Shown here: positions 15,297 to 24,226 of the stretch, one piece after another
How the letters are laid out: every line of letters starts with the position of its first letter
Position numbering within the stretch: position 1 is the first letter of the stretch
Source of the DNA: Saccharopolyspora erythraea NRRL 2338
GTDB lineage: Bacteria > Actinomycetota > Actinomycetes > Mycobacteriales > Pseudonocardiaceae
Assembly: GCF_000062885.1 (NCBI RefSeq)
Contig: NC_009142.1
Coordinates: 7,429,584 to 7,493,583 of the forward strand
Direction: 5' to 3'
Length of the DNA stretch: 64,000 bases
Notes under the pieces: model-generated
Seen by the model: the letters and a program-made list of their open reading frames with translations, nothing else
Databases searched by the model: none
What the model was told of the DNA's origin: nothing
Position numbers and translations under genes: made by a program

Positions 15297-16295
15297 TCAT
15301 CGTCCCAGATCGCGCGGGCGGCGCACCGCCCGGTCCGGCAACGCCGCGACGCAGACCGCGACCAGGGTCAGCCCGACCCCGGCCACTGTGGACATCGGCA
15401 CGGTCTGGCCGGGAACCGGGACCAGCAGGTCCAGCAGCAGCGCCCCCAGCAGCTGGCCGGCGATCATGCCCATGCTCAGCAGCAGCACCCCGGTGTGGCG
15501 CACGAGGGCGACGGCACCGCCGATGACGAAGATGCCCAGGAAACCGCCGATGTAGAGCCACGGTTCCGGCGGTGCGCCGTGCGGCAGCCCGCGCAGCGCC
15601 ACCTCCACGGCGAACACCACGAGCAGGGCGAGGGTGCCGGTGCCGAAGTTCAGCGTCGCCGCCATCACCGACGACCGGGACGTCTGCTGCACCCGCCCGT
15701 TGACCGCCGCTTGCCAGGCCAGCCCGATGCCCGCGAACAGCGGCAGCAGCACCAGCCAGCTCGCCCGGGCCGTCCCGAGCTGCGCCGACACCGCGACCAG
15801 CACGGCCACCACCGCCAGGCCCGCGCCCAGCGCCCGGAGGAAGGTCACCGGCTGCGGGCCCGCGGGACCGAGACCGAGCCGGTCGACCAGCAGCCCGCTG
15901 CTGACCTGCCCCGCCACCACCGTGACCGTGAACAGCGCGACGCCCAGCTCGATGGCGGCCGTGCCCTGGCTGATCACCAGGTAGCCGCCGCAAACCCCGC
16001 CAAGGCACTGCCACCAGCGCAGACCGCCGCCGGAGCGGACCTCGGCGAGCACCCGCTTCACCCCGTTGCGGGCCTTCGGCAGCACCGCCGTGCAGACGAC
16101 CAGCACCACCAGACCGGAGCCGAACGAGATCACCGCCGCCGCGATGCCGTCGTGCATGCGCACGCCGAGCGTGCCGTTGATCCGGGACTGCAGGGCCAGC
16201 AGGACCCCGACCGCGGTCGCCCCGGCCAGGCCGAGGACCTTGCGCATCGGGTGCGTCCGCGATGGTGTTGTGGTGGTGTCGGCACGGGTCGTCAC
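15297..16295 (-). CDS. DMT superfamily transporter, DUF606/YdcZ type
   Basis: A membrane protein of 332 residues with about ten helices and two related halves. Each half opens with a small-residue helix as in DUF606 (VGVLLALQSRINGTLG and LFAGIGLAWQAAVNGRVQ). The family belongs to the drug/metabolite transporter superfamily; most members have unknown substrates. GTG 16295 is chosen because it overlaps the stop of the upstream MFS gene (GTGA) and has GGAGGAG upstream. An internal ATG at 16247 would drop 16 polar residues. The two transporters form a coupled pair. Confidence 0.85.
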   Translation of the reverse strand: MTTRADTTTTPSRTHPMRKVLGLAGATAVGVLLALQSRINGTLGVRMHDGIAAAVISFGSGLVVLVVCTAVLPKARNGVKRVLAEVRSGGGLRWWQCLGGVCGGYLVISQGTAAIELGVALFTVTVVAGQVSSGLLVDRLGLGPAGPQPVTFLRALGAGLAVVAVLVAVSAQLGTARASWLVLLPLFAGIGLAWQAAVNGRVQQTSRSSVMAATLNFGTGTLALLVVFAVEVALRGLPHGAPPEPWLYIGGFLGIFVIGGAVALVRHTGVLLLSMGMIAGQLLGALLLDLLVPVPGQTVPMSTVAGVGLTLVAVCVAALPDRAVRRPRDLGR

Positions 16296-17536
16296 GTGGG
16301 TGCAGTCTCCTCCGCCACCCTGGGGATGCGCGATCCGCGGACGCTGTGACGTGCGACAAGCGACACCGACAGCAGGGCCGCCGCTCCCGCCGCCGCGGCG
16401 GCCGCGGCCGGTCCCGCGGTGTCCAGCATCGAGCCCGCCACCGGGGACGCCACCGCGACACCGGCCGTGGTGGCGGTGGAGAACCATCCGAACGCCTCCG
16501 AGCGGCGCTCGTCCGGCGCGATCTCGGCGAGCCTGCCGTTGACCGCCGCCAGCGTCGGCGCGATCGCGGTACCGCCGGCGAACAGGATCAGCCCGACCAG
16601 CCACGGCGAGGCCGGCTCCGCCACCGGAGGCAGTGCCGGGACCAGCGCTACCAGGCCCAGCGCTGCCAGCAGCGCACGCAGCCACAGCCTCGGCCTGCCC
16701 GTCACCCCGCCCATGAGCAGTCCGCCCACCAGCGAGCCGACCGCCCAGACCGCCGCGAGGACTCCCGCCAGCTCCGGCGTTTCCCGCTCGCGGGACCAGC
16801 CGACCAGCACCAGGTCCACCGACACCAGACCGCCCACGATCAACGCGGAGAAGGCGAGCATCGGCACGAACCCGGGAAGCCGGAACAGCGACGCGCCACC
16901 GCCGTCGCCCTCCGCGCGGATCGGGGCGTCGCGCAGGCCCGCCCGCCACAGCGCGGCGGCGAACACCGCGGGCCCGACCGCGGAGGCAACCGCGCACAGC
17001 AACGTCGCGACCACCGGGTTCCAGAAGGCCACTGCCGACGCGGCCAGCACCGGGGTGACCACGAACAGCAACTCCTGCATGGTCGCCTCGACGGCATAAG
17101 CGGCCTCCCGCGCCGGCCCCCGCGAGATCCGCGGCCAGATCGCCCGGCCCACCTGGGTGACCGGCGGGTGCGCGAGCCCGGTGAGCACGCACAGCGGCAG
17201 CAGCACCCACCACAGCGCGGGGTCGAGCGGGCCGTCTTGCCGCGCCAGCAGCGCGATCACCACCAGCCCCAGCCCGTAGAGCGCGCCCGAGACCAGCAGC
17301 AGCTTCGGCGCCGAGCTGCGGTCGGCGGCGCGGCCGCGCAACGGTCCCGCGATGCCCTGGCCGATCGTCAGCGCCGCGCCGAGGACGCCGCCGGCGGCGT
17401 AGGAACCCGTCCAGTCGGCGATCAGGAAGCTCATGACCATGGCGATCGCCGGCATGTGCAGGCGCCCCAGGAGGCTGCAGACCATCAGGCTCGTGGCGTT
17501 CGGGACGGCGGCCAGCAGGCGGTAGGGGCGCAGCAC
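16292..17536 (-). CDS. Major facilitator superfamily transporter
   Basis: A 414-residue protein with about 12 membrane helices. The loop 2-3 region reads GPLRGRAADRSSAPKLLL, a form of the MFS G-x3-D-R-x-R motif, and the N-terminus LLGRLHMPAIAMVMSFLIAD resembles actinobacterial efflux permeases. The start is GTG 17536. The downstream DMT gene overlaps it. The substrate is unknown; export of a small molecule is the usual guess. Confidence 0.88.
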   Translation of the reverse strand: MLRPYRLLAAVPNATSLMVCSLLGRLHMPAIAMVMSFLIADWTGSYAAGGVLGAALTIGQGIAGPLRGRAADRSSAPKLLLVSGALYGLGLVVIALLARQDGPLDPALWWVLLPLCVLTGLAHPPVTQVGRAIWPRISRGPAREAAYAVEATMQELLFVVTPVLAASAVAFWNPVVATLLCAVASAVGPAVFAAALWRAGLRDAPIRAEGDGGGASLFRLPGFVPMLAFSALIVGGLVSVDLVLVGWSRERETPELAGVLAAVWAVGSLVGGLLMGGVTGRPRLWLRALLAALGLVALVPALPPVAEPASPWLVGLILFAGGTAIAPTLAAVNGRLAEIAPDERRSEAFGWFSTATTAGVAVASPVAGSMLDTAGPAAAAAAAGAAALLSVSLVARHSVRGSRIPRVAEETAPT

Positions 17537-17818
17537 GATCTCACTCTGCCTTCTGGCACGGGCGTGCCGCTAGTGATTAACCACCCACCGCAGCCGGGAG
17601 ACCTCTGGCGGAATCGCACCTGGTGGTGTGATGTTGTGCGGGCTGCCGACACGGCAGGCTTGGGAACCGCGGCGGACGGAGATGATCTCGGCGCCCGCTC
17701 GTGTGCTGGGACAACGGGACAGAACTGGCACAGCGGACCCACCACGGACACCCCGTCGAGTAGCGTCTGGGCCGGGGTGGAGTCGATGTGCCTGGTTGAG
17801 AGGGGGAGGATGTCACCC

Positions 17819-20533
17819 ATGTCGCGTCCGACAGCGATCAGTCCGGAGGAGCAGGAGCAGGCGGCCCGCAGGATCGGGGTCCTGCTTTTACAAGCCGCCC
17901 CCGAGGACTGGCAGGAGATCACGGTGGAGTACCGCGCCACCGGTGAGTACCACGACCTGCTGGGTGAGGTCACCACGCCGGACGGCACCGCGCGTTCCTG
18001 GGAACCGCCGGAGGAGCTGCGCGGCATCTTCGAGCAGCTCCGCGACGGCATGTACCGCCCCGACGTGGGGACGTGGCTCAGCGCGCTCTACGTCGTGGAA
18101 CGCCCGTCCAGCTACCGCATCGACATCAACTTCGACTCCGAGCCGAGGTGGCAGCGCCCCCTCCCCCGCGCCGCCTACGCCGACGAGCTCCGCCGGTACC
18201 CGCGTGCCGAGGAGAACGTGCCCGACTGGCTGCGCGAGAAGATCGACGGCCGGGACCCCTCCGAGGCCCAGGACACCGCCGACACCCCCACCGCCGCGCA
18301 GGAAGCCGTCGCCCAGACCCCCGCACCCGCGGAGCCGGGCACCGGCGGCACGCCGCACTTCCGCACGGCGGAGACGTTCGACGACTTCGACGAGCAGGGA
18401 CGCCCGCTGGTGGCGACCAGGAACCCGGTGCAGCCCGACGAGGTCGCCGCGCTGCGCCAGTACCTGGAGAACGCGCCGATCGTGCTGGCCTCCCGGGAGA
18501 ACGAGGAGGACCTGCTCGCCCCCGACCGCGCGGCCACGGTCCCCGGCACCTGGCACACCGACGGCTCCTGGCTGTGGCAGGGCGCGGTGGCCTACTACCT
18601 CGCGCAGTACGGCGTGCCGCCGGAGGCCGACCTGGTCGAGCACATCCGCGCCCGGCGCTTCACCCTCGCCGAGGTCGACGACGCCACCCGCGACGCGGCC
18701 GTCAGCGAGCTGCTCGACCAGCCCGGCGACGACGACTTCGGCGAATCCGGTGAGCAGGGTGACTCCGGTGCGGACTTCGCCGACGAGCGGGCCGAGCGGG
18801 CGGACTCCTTCTCCGAGTCCACCGGGTACTCCGAGAGCCCGGCGGTCGCGCAGATCGCGGACACGCCTGCGGTGGCGGATCCGGCGGACCCCGGTGCCGG
18901 GGAGCCGGTGAGCGACGACCAGCCGGGCCACCGGCGCGAGTACGAGGACGAGTCGTTCGACGACAGGTCGTTCACCGACGAGCTCGACGACCGGTCCTTC
19001 GGCCGCGAGTCGTTCGACGAGGACGTGGCGCGCGACGAGCGCGCGGACACCGCGGACTCGTGGTCGCCGGAGCCGGAGACGCGGAGCGCCGCCGACGACG
19101 ACTCGCAGCCCGACGCGCAGGAAGTCTTCGCGAAGCTGCACGACAAGCTCACCGAGTACGCCGTCGACGGCTCCGCCTACCGAATCGGCAGCCACAGCAG
19201 CGACGCGCGCTCGCTGGTGCAGGAGGGCCCGGACTGGATCGTCACGGCGGGCGCCGACGACGAGTTCGGCTCCGACGTCCGGTTCTCCCGCCCCGACCAG
19301 GCCGCCGCCTACCTGCTCGGCAGCCTCCTGCTGTCCAGGCCGGGCGGCCAGGCGCCGCAGGACGCCGAGCCGGCACGTCCGGTCGCCGAGCCCGAGCCGG
19401 AAACCGAGGCGGACGCTGACGTCGAGGCGTCGGCCGACGCCGAGGTGGACGCACGGGAGCCGCATGACGCGGCCGCATCGAGCGAGGACACGGCCGCGCG
19501 GCAGCCGCAGTTCGACAGCGAGACGAAGGTCGCCCAGCAGCCGCAGTTCGACAGCGACACGAAGGTCGCCCAGCCGACGGTCGCCCCGGAGCACCCGGTC
19601 GCGCCCGAGGTTCCGGCCGCCGCCGAGCAGCCCCCGCAGCCGCAGCGCCAGGAACCCGAACCGCGCCGCCAGGAGCAGAGCGCGGGCGGCCACTTCCTGT
19701 TCACCGCCAACCAGGATCCGCAGCCGGCGCAGTCTCCCCCGCAGGAGGCCGCGCCCGGTGCTCCGGTCGAGGAGCCGACCCGGTTCCAGCCCGCCCCGCG
19801 GATGGACCGCCCGGTCCCGCCGGCCGGTCCGCCCGCCTCGCCGCCCGCCTCGCCGCAGCACCCGCCGTCGCCGCCCGGCGGCATGCCCGCGCAGGGCGGC
19901 CCGCGGCCCGGCGGTCCGGCCGGACCGGGGCAGGGCCCGCCGCCGCTGCCGAAGCGCTCGCGCCCGGAGCAGGGCGCGGCGGTGCCGCCGCCCCCGGGCG
20001 GGCCTGCGCAGCAGGGCCCGGCCGGTGGCGCGGAGCGACGCCCCGGCCCCGGTGGGCCGGGCATGGCGGGGCCACCCCGGCAGGGGCCGCCGATCCCGCC
20101 CGGCGCGGCCGGAGGCCGTCCGCCGCAGGGCGGCGGGCCGGAGCAGGGGCGTCCGCCGCAGGGCGCGGGCCAGCAGATCCAGCCGCTCGGTGGTGAGCCG
20201 CCGCTGACGCTGTACCGGGACCGGCGCCACGTCGTGCTCCAGCCGGGCACCGACCTGGACCGCTTCGGCGACCCCAACGGCAACGTCGCCTACGCGATCC
20301 GCACGCCCTACACGCAGCGTTCGCTGCCGCCGCAGTGGGCCAACCGCGCGTACTTCGCCTACCGCGTGCAGCGGCCGGTGCAGGTGCTGCGGGGCACGGC
20401 GGTGCCGTGGTTCGAGCAGCCGGGCGGCGGCACGGCCTACGTGCTGCCCGCCGCGGTCAGCGACCTCGTCGCCGACGGAACGCTGATCGAGCTGACGGGC
20501 AACGAGGCACCGCCTCGCCCGTCCATGGAGTGA
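17819..20533 (+). CDS. Multidomain TNT-type (NAD+ glycohydrolase) toxin-like protein with YezG-like N-terminus
   Basis: A 904-residue protein without a signal peptide or membrane helix. ATG 17819 lies 9 nt after AGGGGGAGG. Residues about 15-140 resemble YezG/DUF600 immunity proteins (LLLQAAPEDWQEITVEYRAT, a PSSYRIDINFDSEPRW core). Residues 179-300 and 430-507 are two further folded parts (AYYLAQYGVPPEADLVEHIR and SDVRFSRPDQAAAYLLGSLL) joined by acidic linkers. Residues 550-790 are Pro/Gln-rich. The last 110 residues match the TNT/DUF4237 domain of M. tuberculosis CpnT: LDRFG, RSLPPQWA, YRVQRPVQVLRGTAVPWFEQ and PGGG. TNT hydrolyses NAD+. No IFT-like antitoxin gene adjoins. Activity and transport route are unproven. 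Confidence 0.78.
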   Translation: MSRPTAISPEEQEQAARRIGVLLLQAAPEDWQEITVEYRATGEYHDLLGEVTTPDGTARSWEPPEELRGIFEQLRDGMYRPDVGTWLSALYVVERPSSYRIDINFDSEPRWQRPLPRAAYADELRRYPRAEENVPDWLREKIDGRDPSEAQDTADTPTAAQEAVAQTPAPAEPGTGGTPHFRTAETFDDFDEQGRPLVATRNPVQPDEVAALRQYLENAPIVLASRENEEDLLAPDRAATVPGTWHTDGSWLWQGAVAYYLAQYGVPPEADLVEHIRARRFTLAEVDDATRDAAVSELLDQPGDDDFGESGEQGDSGADFADERAERADSFSESTGYSESPAVAQIADTPAVADPADPGAGEPVSDDQPGHRREYEDESFDDRSFTDELDDRSFGRESFDEDVARDERADTADSWSPEPETRSAADDDSQPDAQEVFAKLHDKLTEYAVDGSAYRIGSHSSDARSLVQEGPDWIVTAGADDEFGSDVRFSRPDQAAAYLLGSLLLSRPGGQAPQDAEPARPVAEPEPETEADADVEASADAEVDAREPHDAAASSEDTAARQPQFDSETKVAQQPQFDSDTKVAQPTVAPEHPVAPEVPAAAEQPPQPQRQEPEPRRQEQSAGGHFLFTANQDPQPAQSPPQEAAPGAPVEEPTRFQPAPRMDRPVPPAGPPASPPASPQHPPSPPGGMPAQGGPRPGGPAGPGQGPPPLPKRSRPEQGAAVPPPPGGPAQQGPAGGAERRPGPGGPGMAGPPRQGPPIPPGAAGGRPPQGGGPEQGRPPQGAGQQIQPLGGEPPLTLYRDRRHVVLQPGTDLDRFGDPNGNVAYAIRTPYTQRSLPPQWANRAYFAYRVQRPVQVLRGTAVPWFEQPGGGTAYVLPAAVSDLVADGTLIELTGNEAPPRPSME

Positions 20534-20550
20534 CCAGGACGCAAGTCCCG

Positions 20551-20591
20551 AGTTCGGGGTGCCCGCGGCGAAGCCGCGAGCACCCCGAACT
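20551..20591 (+). terminator. Terminator of the TNT gene
   Basis: AGTTCGGGGTGC and GCACCCCGAACT form a 12-bp stem topped by a CGCGGC-GAA-GCCGCG stem-loop. GCTTTTGG follows on the plus strand. It begins 18 nt after the stop codon. Confidence 0.8.
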
Positions 20592-20940
20592 GCTTTTGGG
20601 GCCCGGAGCAGGTGATCCGGGCTCGCGGGCCGAGCGCGTACGGGGCTGGGGCCGCAGGCCGCCGGGGGCAGACGCGGCAGCGTCTCGCCCAGCGCGGGGA
20701 CAGACGCGACAACGTCTCGTCAACGCGGGGACAAGAGTGCGCACGGCCGCCCGACAAGCGGGGCAAGAGCGCGCGCGGCGCCAACAACGGGGGCGGGAAA
20801 TCGCGCGGCGCCCAACAACGGGGGTGAGAAGCGCGTGGTGCCCTGCGACGCGGACGGCCTGGGCTCAGGGCGGAGGCCGCCGGTGCGCGCAATCCAGAGG
20901 CGCTTGCGGGGTTCGCGGCGATTCGAATTCGGGCCGTTTG
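20592..20940. other. Non-coding stretch before the minisatellite
   Basis: About 350 nt without a credible gene. It contains loose repeats of a GACAGACGCGGCAACG-like word (GGGGCAGACGCGGCAGCGTC near 20665 and GGGGACAGACGCGACAACGT near 20695) and several CAACAACGGGGG words, leading into the 19-bp array that follows. Confidence 0.4.
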
Positions 20941-21350
20941 TTCGGGATTCGCCCGCATATCCGGCACCGGCCCACCGGTCCGGGATCGGCCAATCGGTTC
21001 GTGTTCGGACCGCCTATCTGGGATCGGGCCGCCTTCCGGGACCGGGACGCCTTCCCTAGACCGGGACGCCTTCCTGCACGAGACCGCCTTCCCGGGATCG
21101 CCCAACCTCTCTGTGACCGGGCCGCACTGTCCGGGATTGGCCCGCCTATCCAGGTTCGGGTCGCCGGTTCGGGATCAGCCCGCCGGTTTGGGTTCGGGTC
21201 GCCGGTTCGGGTTCGGGTCGCTTGGCTGCTTCTCCGGGATTTTGGTGCGCCTGTTTTGGATCGGCTCGCCAGTTCGTGTCCGGGCCGCCGTATCCGGAGC
21301 CTGGCCGCCCTGTCCCGGACCGGGCTGCCTGTCCGGGATCGGGTCGCCTG
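20941..21350. repeat. Degenerate 19-bp tandem repeat (minisatellite), about 21 units
   Basis: Units such as TTCGGGATTCGCCCGCATA (20941), TCCGGGATCGGCCAATCGG (20979), TCTGGGATCGGGCCGCCTT (21017), TCCAGGTTCGGGTCGCCGG (21149) and TCCGGGATCGGGTCGCCTG (21332) follow head to tail. The consensus is close to TCCGGGATCGGGCCGCCTG. A few units are 18 or 20 nt or carry short insertions. Nineteen is not a multiple of three, so the open frames across it are by-products. Confidence 0.8.
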
Positions 21351-21487
21351 ACCGCAATCCGCCCGGTCTTGTTCAGGCCGCCTCACCGAGATCCCCCACG
21401 GGTTCGGGATCGGACGGGGCGAAGTCCGGGCTGGGGCGCGGGACCCGCGCCGCTTCGGCCCTTCGGACCGCCGCTTCGGCTCGGGCG

Positions 21488-22078
21488 TCAGTCGACGTGG
21501 AGGCCGTGGGCGGCGGCGAAGGCGAGCGCGGTCATCGAGTCCACCCGCGCGCCCCTGAGCACGGCCTGCACCAGGCCGTCGGCGTCGATGCGTGCGCCGC
21601 GCAGATCCGCCTCCTCCAGCCGGGTGCCGAGCAGCCGCGCTCCGCTGAGGTCGGCCTCCCGCAGGTCGCACTCGCGCAGGTCGCACTCGCCGAGATTGGC
21701 CTCGCGGAAGCGGATTCCGCTCAGGTTAGTGCCGCGGAGGTCGCTGCGGCCCATGCCGACCAGCGTCATGTCGGTCTCGCGGACGGTGAGCGGGCGGAAA
21801 CGGCAGTCGACGAACCCGGAGCCGAGCATCGTGCATCCCTCCACAGTGGAGTGCTGGAGCACTGTGCGCTCGAAGCGGCACGACCGGAACGCCGTCGCGC
21901 GGTGAACGCTCTCCCCCAGGTCGGTGCCAGTGAAGGTGCACTCGGTGAAGACGCAGCTGGTGGTGCGCAGGCCGCGCAGGTCGGCGTCGGTGAAGTCGCA
22001 ACGCTCGAAGCTGCGGCCGTCCCACTCCTGACCCGTCAGCACCGCGTCGCTGAAGTCCTCACCCACCGCGATCGTCAT
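21488..22078 (-). CDS. Pentapeptide repeat protein
   Basis: A protein of 196 residues made largely of A(D/N)LxX pentapeptides, e.g. FTDADLRGLRTTSCVF, TNLSGIRFREANLGECDLRE and CDLREADLSGARLLGTRLEE. These build a right-handed four-sided beta-helix. Members such as McbG, Qnr and MfpA mimic DNA and protect gyrase, but most have unknown roles and nothing here singles this one out as a resistance protein. ATG 22078 has only a weak ribosome site; an extension to 22186 lacks repeats. The gene stands alone. Confidence 0.9.
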   Translation of the reverse strand: MTIAVGEDFSDAVLTGQEWDGRSFERCDFTDADLRGLRTTSCVFTECTFTGTDLGESVHRATAFRSCRFERTVLQHSTVEGCTMLGSGFVDCRFRPLTVRETDMTLVGMGRSDLRGTNLSGIRFREANLGECDLRECDLREADLSGARLLGTRLEEADLRGARIDADGLVQAVLRGARVDSMTALAFAAAHGLHVD

Positions 22079-22269
22079 GCGGCGAGCCTGCCACACCGCC
22101 ACGACCGCCTCTGCCAGCAGGCAGTCCGACCTGCGGGCTCCTCGGCCACGGCGATCGTCCGCGAGCCAGAGGACCAACACCCTCATGCATTCGTGAGTGG
22201 TATTAGCGATTGGTTGCCACTGCTGTCATGTGCGTCCAAGCCGCAGGGCCGTGCCCTCCGCTTTCCCGG

Positions 22270-23547
22270 TCAGCCCTCGACCCCGCAGCGGCGCATGGCC
22301 AGTAGGACGTACGCGCGGGTCGCCTGTTCCAGTTCGGCGACCGCGACGTGTTCGTCGTGCGCGTGGGCGTAGCGGACGTCGCCGGGGCCGTACTGCAGCG
22401 TCGGCACGCCGGCGGCCGCGTACAGGCGCAGGTCCGTGCCGTACGGCGCGCCGAGCGCCTCCGGCTTCGGGCCGCCCGCGTCGACGACGGCCTGCGTCGT
22501 CTCATCGAGCAGCGGGTGACCGGTGGGGAGACGGCCGCTGGCGAACATCCCGCCCGGCCAGCTCACCCGCACCGGGTGCCGCGACAGCCACGGGTCGGCC
22601 TCGCACGCGCGGCGGACGGCTTCGGCGAACTCGGCCTTGGCGTCGTCGATGCCTTCGTCGAGCCGGACGCCGTAGCGGCCTTCGGCGATCGCGAGGTCCG
22701 GCACGGTGCTCGCCCAGTCCCCCGCGCGGGCCATGCCGACCGACAGCGGGTACGGCACGTCGAGGTGCGCGACCAGCGGATCGGGGTCTGCGTTGCGCCG
22801 CGCTTCCAGGTCGCGCAGCGCCGGCAGCAGCTCCGCGAGTTTCTCGAGCGCGTTCACGCCCCGGGTCCGCGTGGAGCCGTGGGTGCCCTGGCCGGGGATC
22901 TCCAGCCGGAAGGTCAGCGAGCCGCCGTTGGCGGCCACGATGGTGCCCGCGCTCGGTTCGGCGAGCACGCAGGCGTCCCCGCGATGGCCGCGCCGCAGCG
23001 TCGCGAACGCCCCGAGCCCGCCGTCCTCCTCGCCGCTGACGGTGTGCACGCCCACCGGTCGCCGCAGGCGGATTCCGGCGCTGCGCAGAGCCTCCAGCGC
23101 GCCGAGGAACGCGGCGATGCCGCCCTTCATGTCGCAGGTGCCGCGTCCCGCGGCGATCCCGTCGTGCACGCGCAGCGCGTACGGGTCGCGATCGGGCCAG
23201 CGGTCGAGGTCGCCCGGCGGCACGACGTCGGTGTGGCCGCAGAACACCAGCGCGGGATCGCCGTCGCCGTGCACGCCGACGCAGCCGTAGGCGATGTCGC
23301 GGTCGGCTTCCTGGCCGGGGAACTCCGGGTCGTCCAGCAGTTCCGCGACGTCGATGCGCCAGTGGTCGACGCGGTGCCCGAGGCCGGCGAGCCGGTCGGC
23401 GCACCAGCGTTGCGCGTCCTGCTCGGCCGTGGTACCGCCGACGCTGGGGATGGCGACGAGCTCGCGGAGGCCCGCGAGCACGCCGTCGACGTCGACGGCG
23501 TCGAGGGCGCGGCGTTCGAGGTCGGAGGGGGCGTCCGGGATGTCCAC
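22270..23547 (-). CDS. M20 family metallopeptidase (ArgE/DapE-like)
   Basis: A cytosolic enzyme of about 425 residues. The metal-site motifs of the M20 family are intact: CGHTDVVPPGD, GRGTCDMKGG, a catalytic SGEEDGGLGA and the last ligand HAHDEHVAV. The lid domain sits between about 200 and 310. Such enzymes cleave N-acyl groups or C-terminal residues from amino acid derivatives (acetylornithine, succinyl-DAP, dipeptides). Neighbours do not show which. GTG 23547, preceded by CACACT six nt upstream, gives a leaderless start; ATG 23565 is an alternative. Confidence 0.88.
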   Translation of the reverse strand: MDIPDAPSDLERRALDAVDVDGVLAGLRELVAIPSVGGTTAEQDAQRWCADRLAGLGHRVDHWRIDVAELLDDPEFPGQEADRDIAYGCVGVHGDGDPALVFCGHTDVVPPGDLDRWPDRDPYALRVHDGIAAGRGTCDMKGGIAAFLGALEALRSAGIRLRRPVGVHTVSGEEDGGLGAFATLRRGHRGDACVLAEPSAGTIVAANGGSLTFRLEIPGQGTHGSTRTRGVNALEKLAELLPALRDLEARRNADPDPLVAHLDVPYPLSVGMARAGDWASTVPDLAIAEGRYGVRLDEGIDDAKAEFAEAVRRACEADPWLSRHPVRVSWPGGMFASGRLPTGHPLLDETTQAVVDAGGPKPEALGAPYGTDLRLYAAAGVPTLQYGPGDVRYAHAHDEHVAVAELEQATRAYVLLAMRRCGVEG

Positions 23548-23592
23548 GTTGCGAGTGTGTCGCATCCGTCCAGCGGAACGACGGGCGCCCAC

Positions 23593-23598
23593 TACCAT
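23593..23598 (+). promoter_or_regulatory. -10 element of a leaderless gene
   Basis: TACCAT lies exactly six nt before GTG 23605. That is the spacing expected when transcription starts at the start codon. There is no ribosome binding site. Confidence 0.5.
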
Positions 23599-23604
23599 CG
23601 CCGC

Positions 23605-24066
23605 GTGGCCGAAGGCGACGGAACCGAGCGGGAGTTCGAGATCGGCAAGGACGGGCTGGGCGGCATCGTCGTCGGGATGGACGGCAGCCCGGCGAGCTTC
23701 CACGCCGCCGCGTGGGCGGCGGGGCTGGCGCGCCGCGAGCGCGCGCGCCTGGTGCTGGTCTACGTAGAGGCCGTGGGCGGCGTCGCCTACTGGTCACCGA
23801 TGGGGGTGGCGGTGGCGAGCGAAGCCGCCGAAAGCCTCGTGGAGGAGCTGAAGAAGGAAGTCGTCAACCACCTGAAGTGGATCGACATCGACTGGGACTT
23901 CGTGCACCAGCGCGGCGACCCGGCCGTCGGGCTGGAACAGGTCGCCGAGCAGTACCGGGCGGATCTGATCGTGGTCGGCCGCTCGCGCCGGCGCGGGGGC
24001 CTGCTCGGCACGGTGCCCGCCACGCTGGTCGTGGAGGCCGTACGCCCTGTGGTCGTAGTGCCCTGA
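23605..24066 (+). CDS. Universal stress protein family (UspA domain)
   Basis: A 153-residue cytosolic protein. The domain begins IVVGMDGSPASFHAAAWAAG and ends with the ATP-type loop DLIVVGRSRRRGGLLGTVPA, followed by VVEAVRPVVVVP. The usual G-2x-G-9x-G(S/T) pattern is present only in a shortened form (G-R-S then G-L-L-G-T-V), so nucleotide binding is likely but not certain. The start is GTG 23605, with a -10 hexamer six nt upstream, so the mRNA is probably leaderless. It is divergent from the M20 peptidase. Confidence 0.88.
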   Translation: MAEGDGTEREFEIGKDGLGGIVVGMDGSPASFHAAAWAAGLARRERARLVLVYVEAVGGVAYWSPMGVAVASEAAESLVEELKKEVVNHLKWIDIDWDFVHQRGDPAVGLEQVAEQYRADLIVVGRSRRRGGLLGTVPATLVVEAVRPVVVVP

Positions 24067-24162
24067 CTTCGGTCGGTCGGCGGGATCGGCGCCGAAGACC
24101 ATCGGTGGCAGGCGGCGGAGGCCGTCGGTGGCAGGCGGCGGAGGCCGTCGGTGGCGGGTGAC

Positions 24163-24226
24163 GGACGACGTCGATGGCGGACGACGTCGATGGCGGACGA
24201 CGTCGATGGCGGACGACGTCGGTGGC
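24163..24226. repeat. Four tandem 16-bp repeats with GACGTC core
   Basis: GGACGACGTCGATGGC occurs three times in a row (24163, 24179, 24195), and a fourth copy differs by one base (24211). Longer related words (GGAGGCCGTCGGTGGCAGGC) flank it on both sides, so the whole stretch 24105-24300 is built by local duplication. Confidence 0.85.

Noticed and set aside
16262-17818. Very long open frame running into the TNT gene from 16262
   Set aside because: It is antisense to two transporter genes, translates to Arg/Gln/His-rich low-complexity sequence and has no ribosome site. The real start is ATG 17819 after AGGGGGAGG.
20865-21686. Open frame on the minus strand with PIPDR/GGP-like repeats across the minisatellite
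   Set aside because: The repeat period is 19 nt, so the frame changes from unit to unit; the peptide repeat is a by-product of a GC-rich tandem array without stops.
21488-22078. Calling the pentapeptide protein a quinolone-resistance gene
   Set aside because: Pentapeptide repeats alone do not show gyrase protection, and no neighbour supports it.
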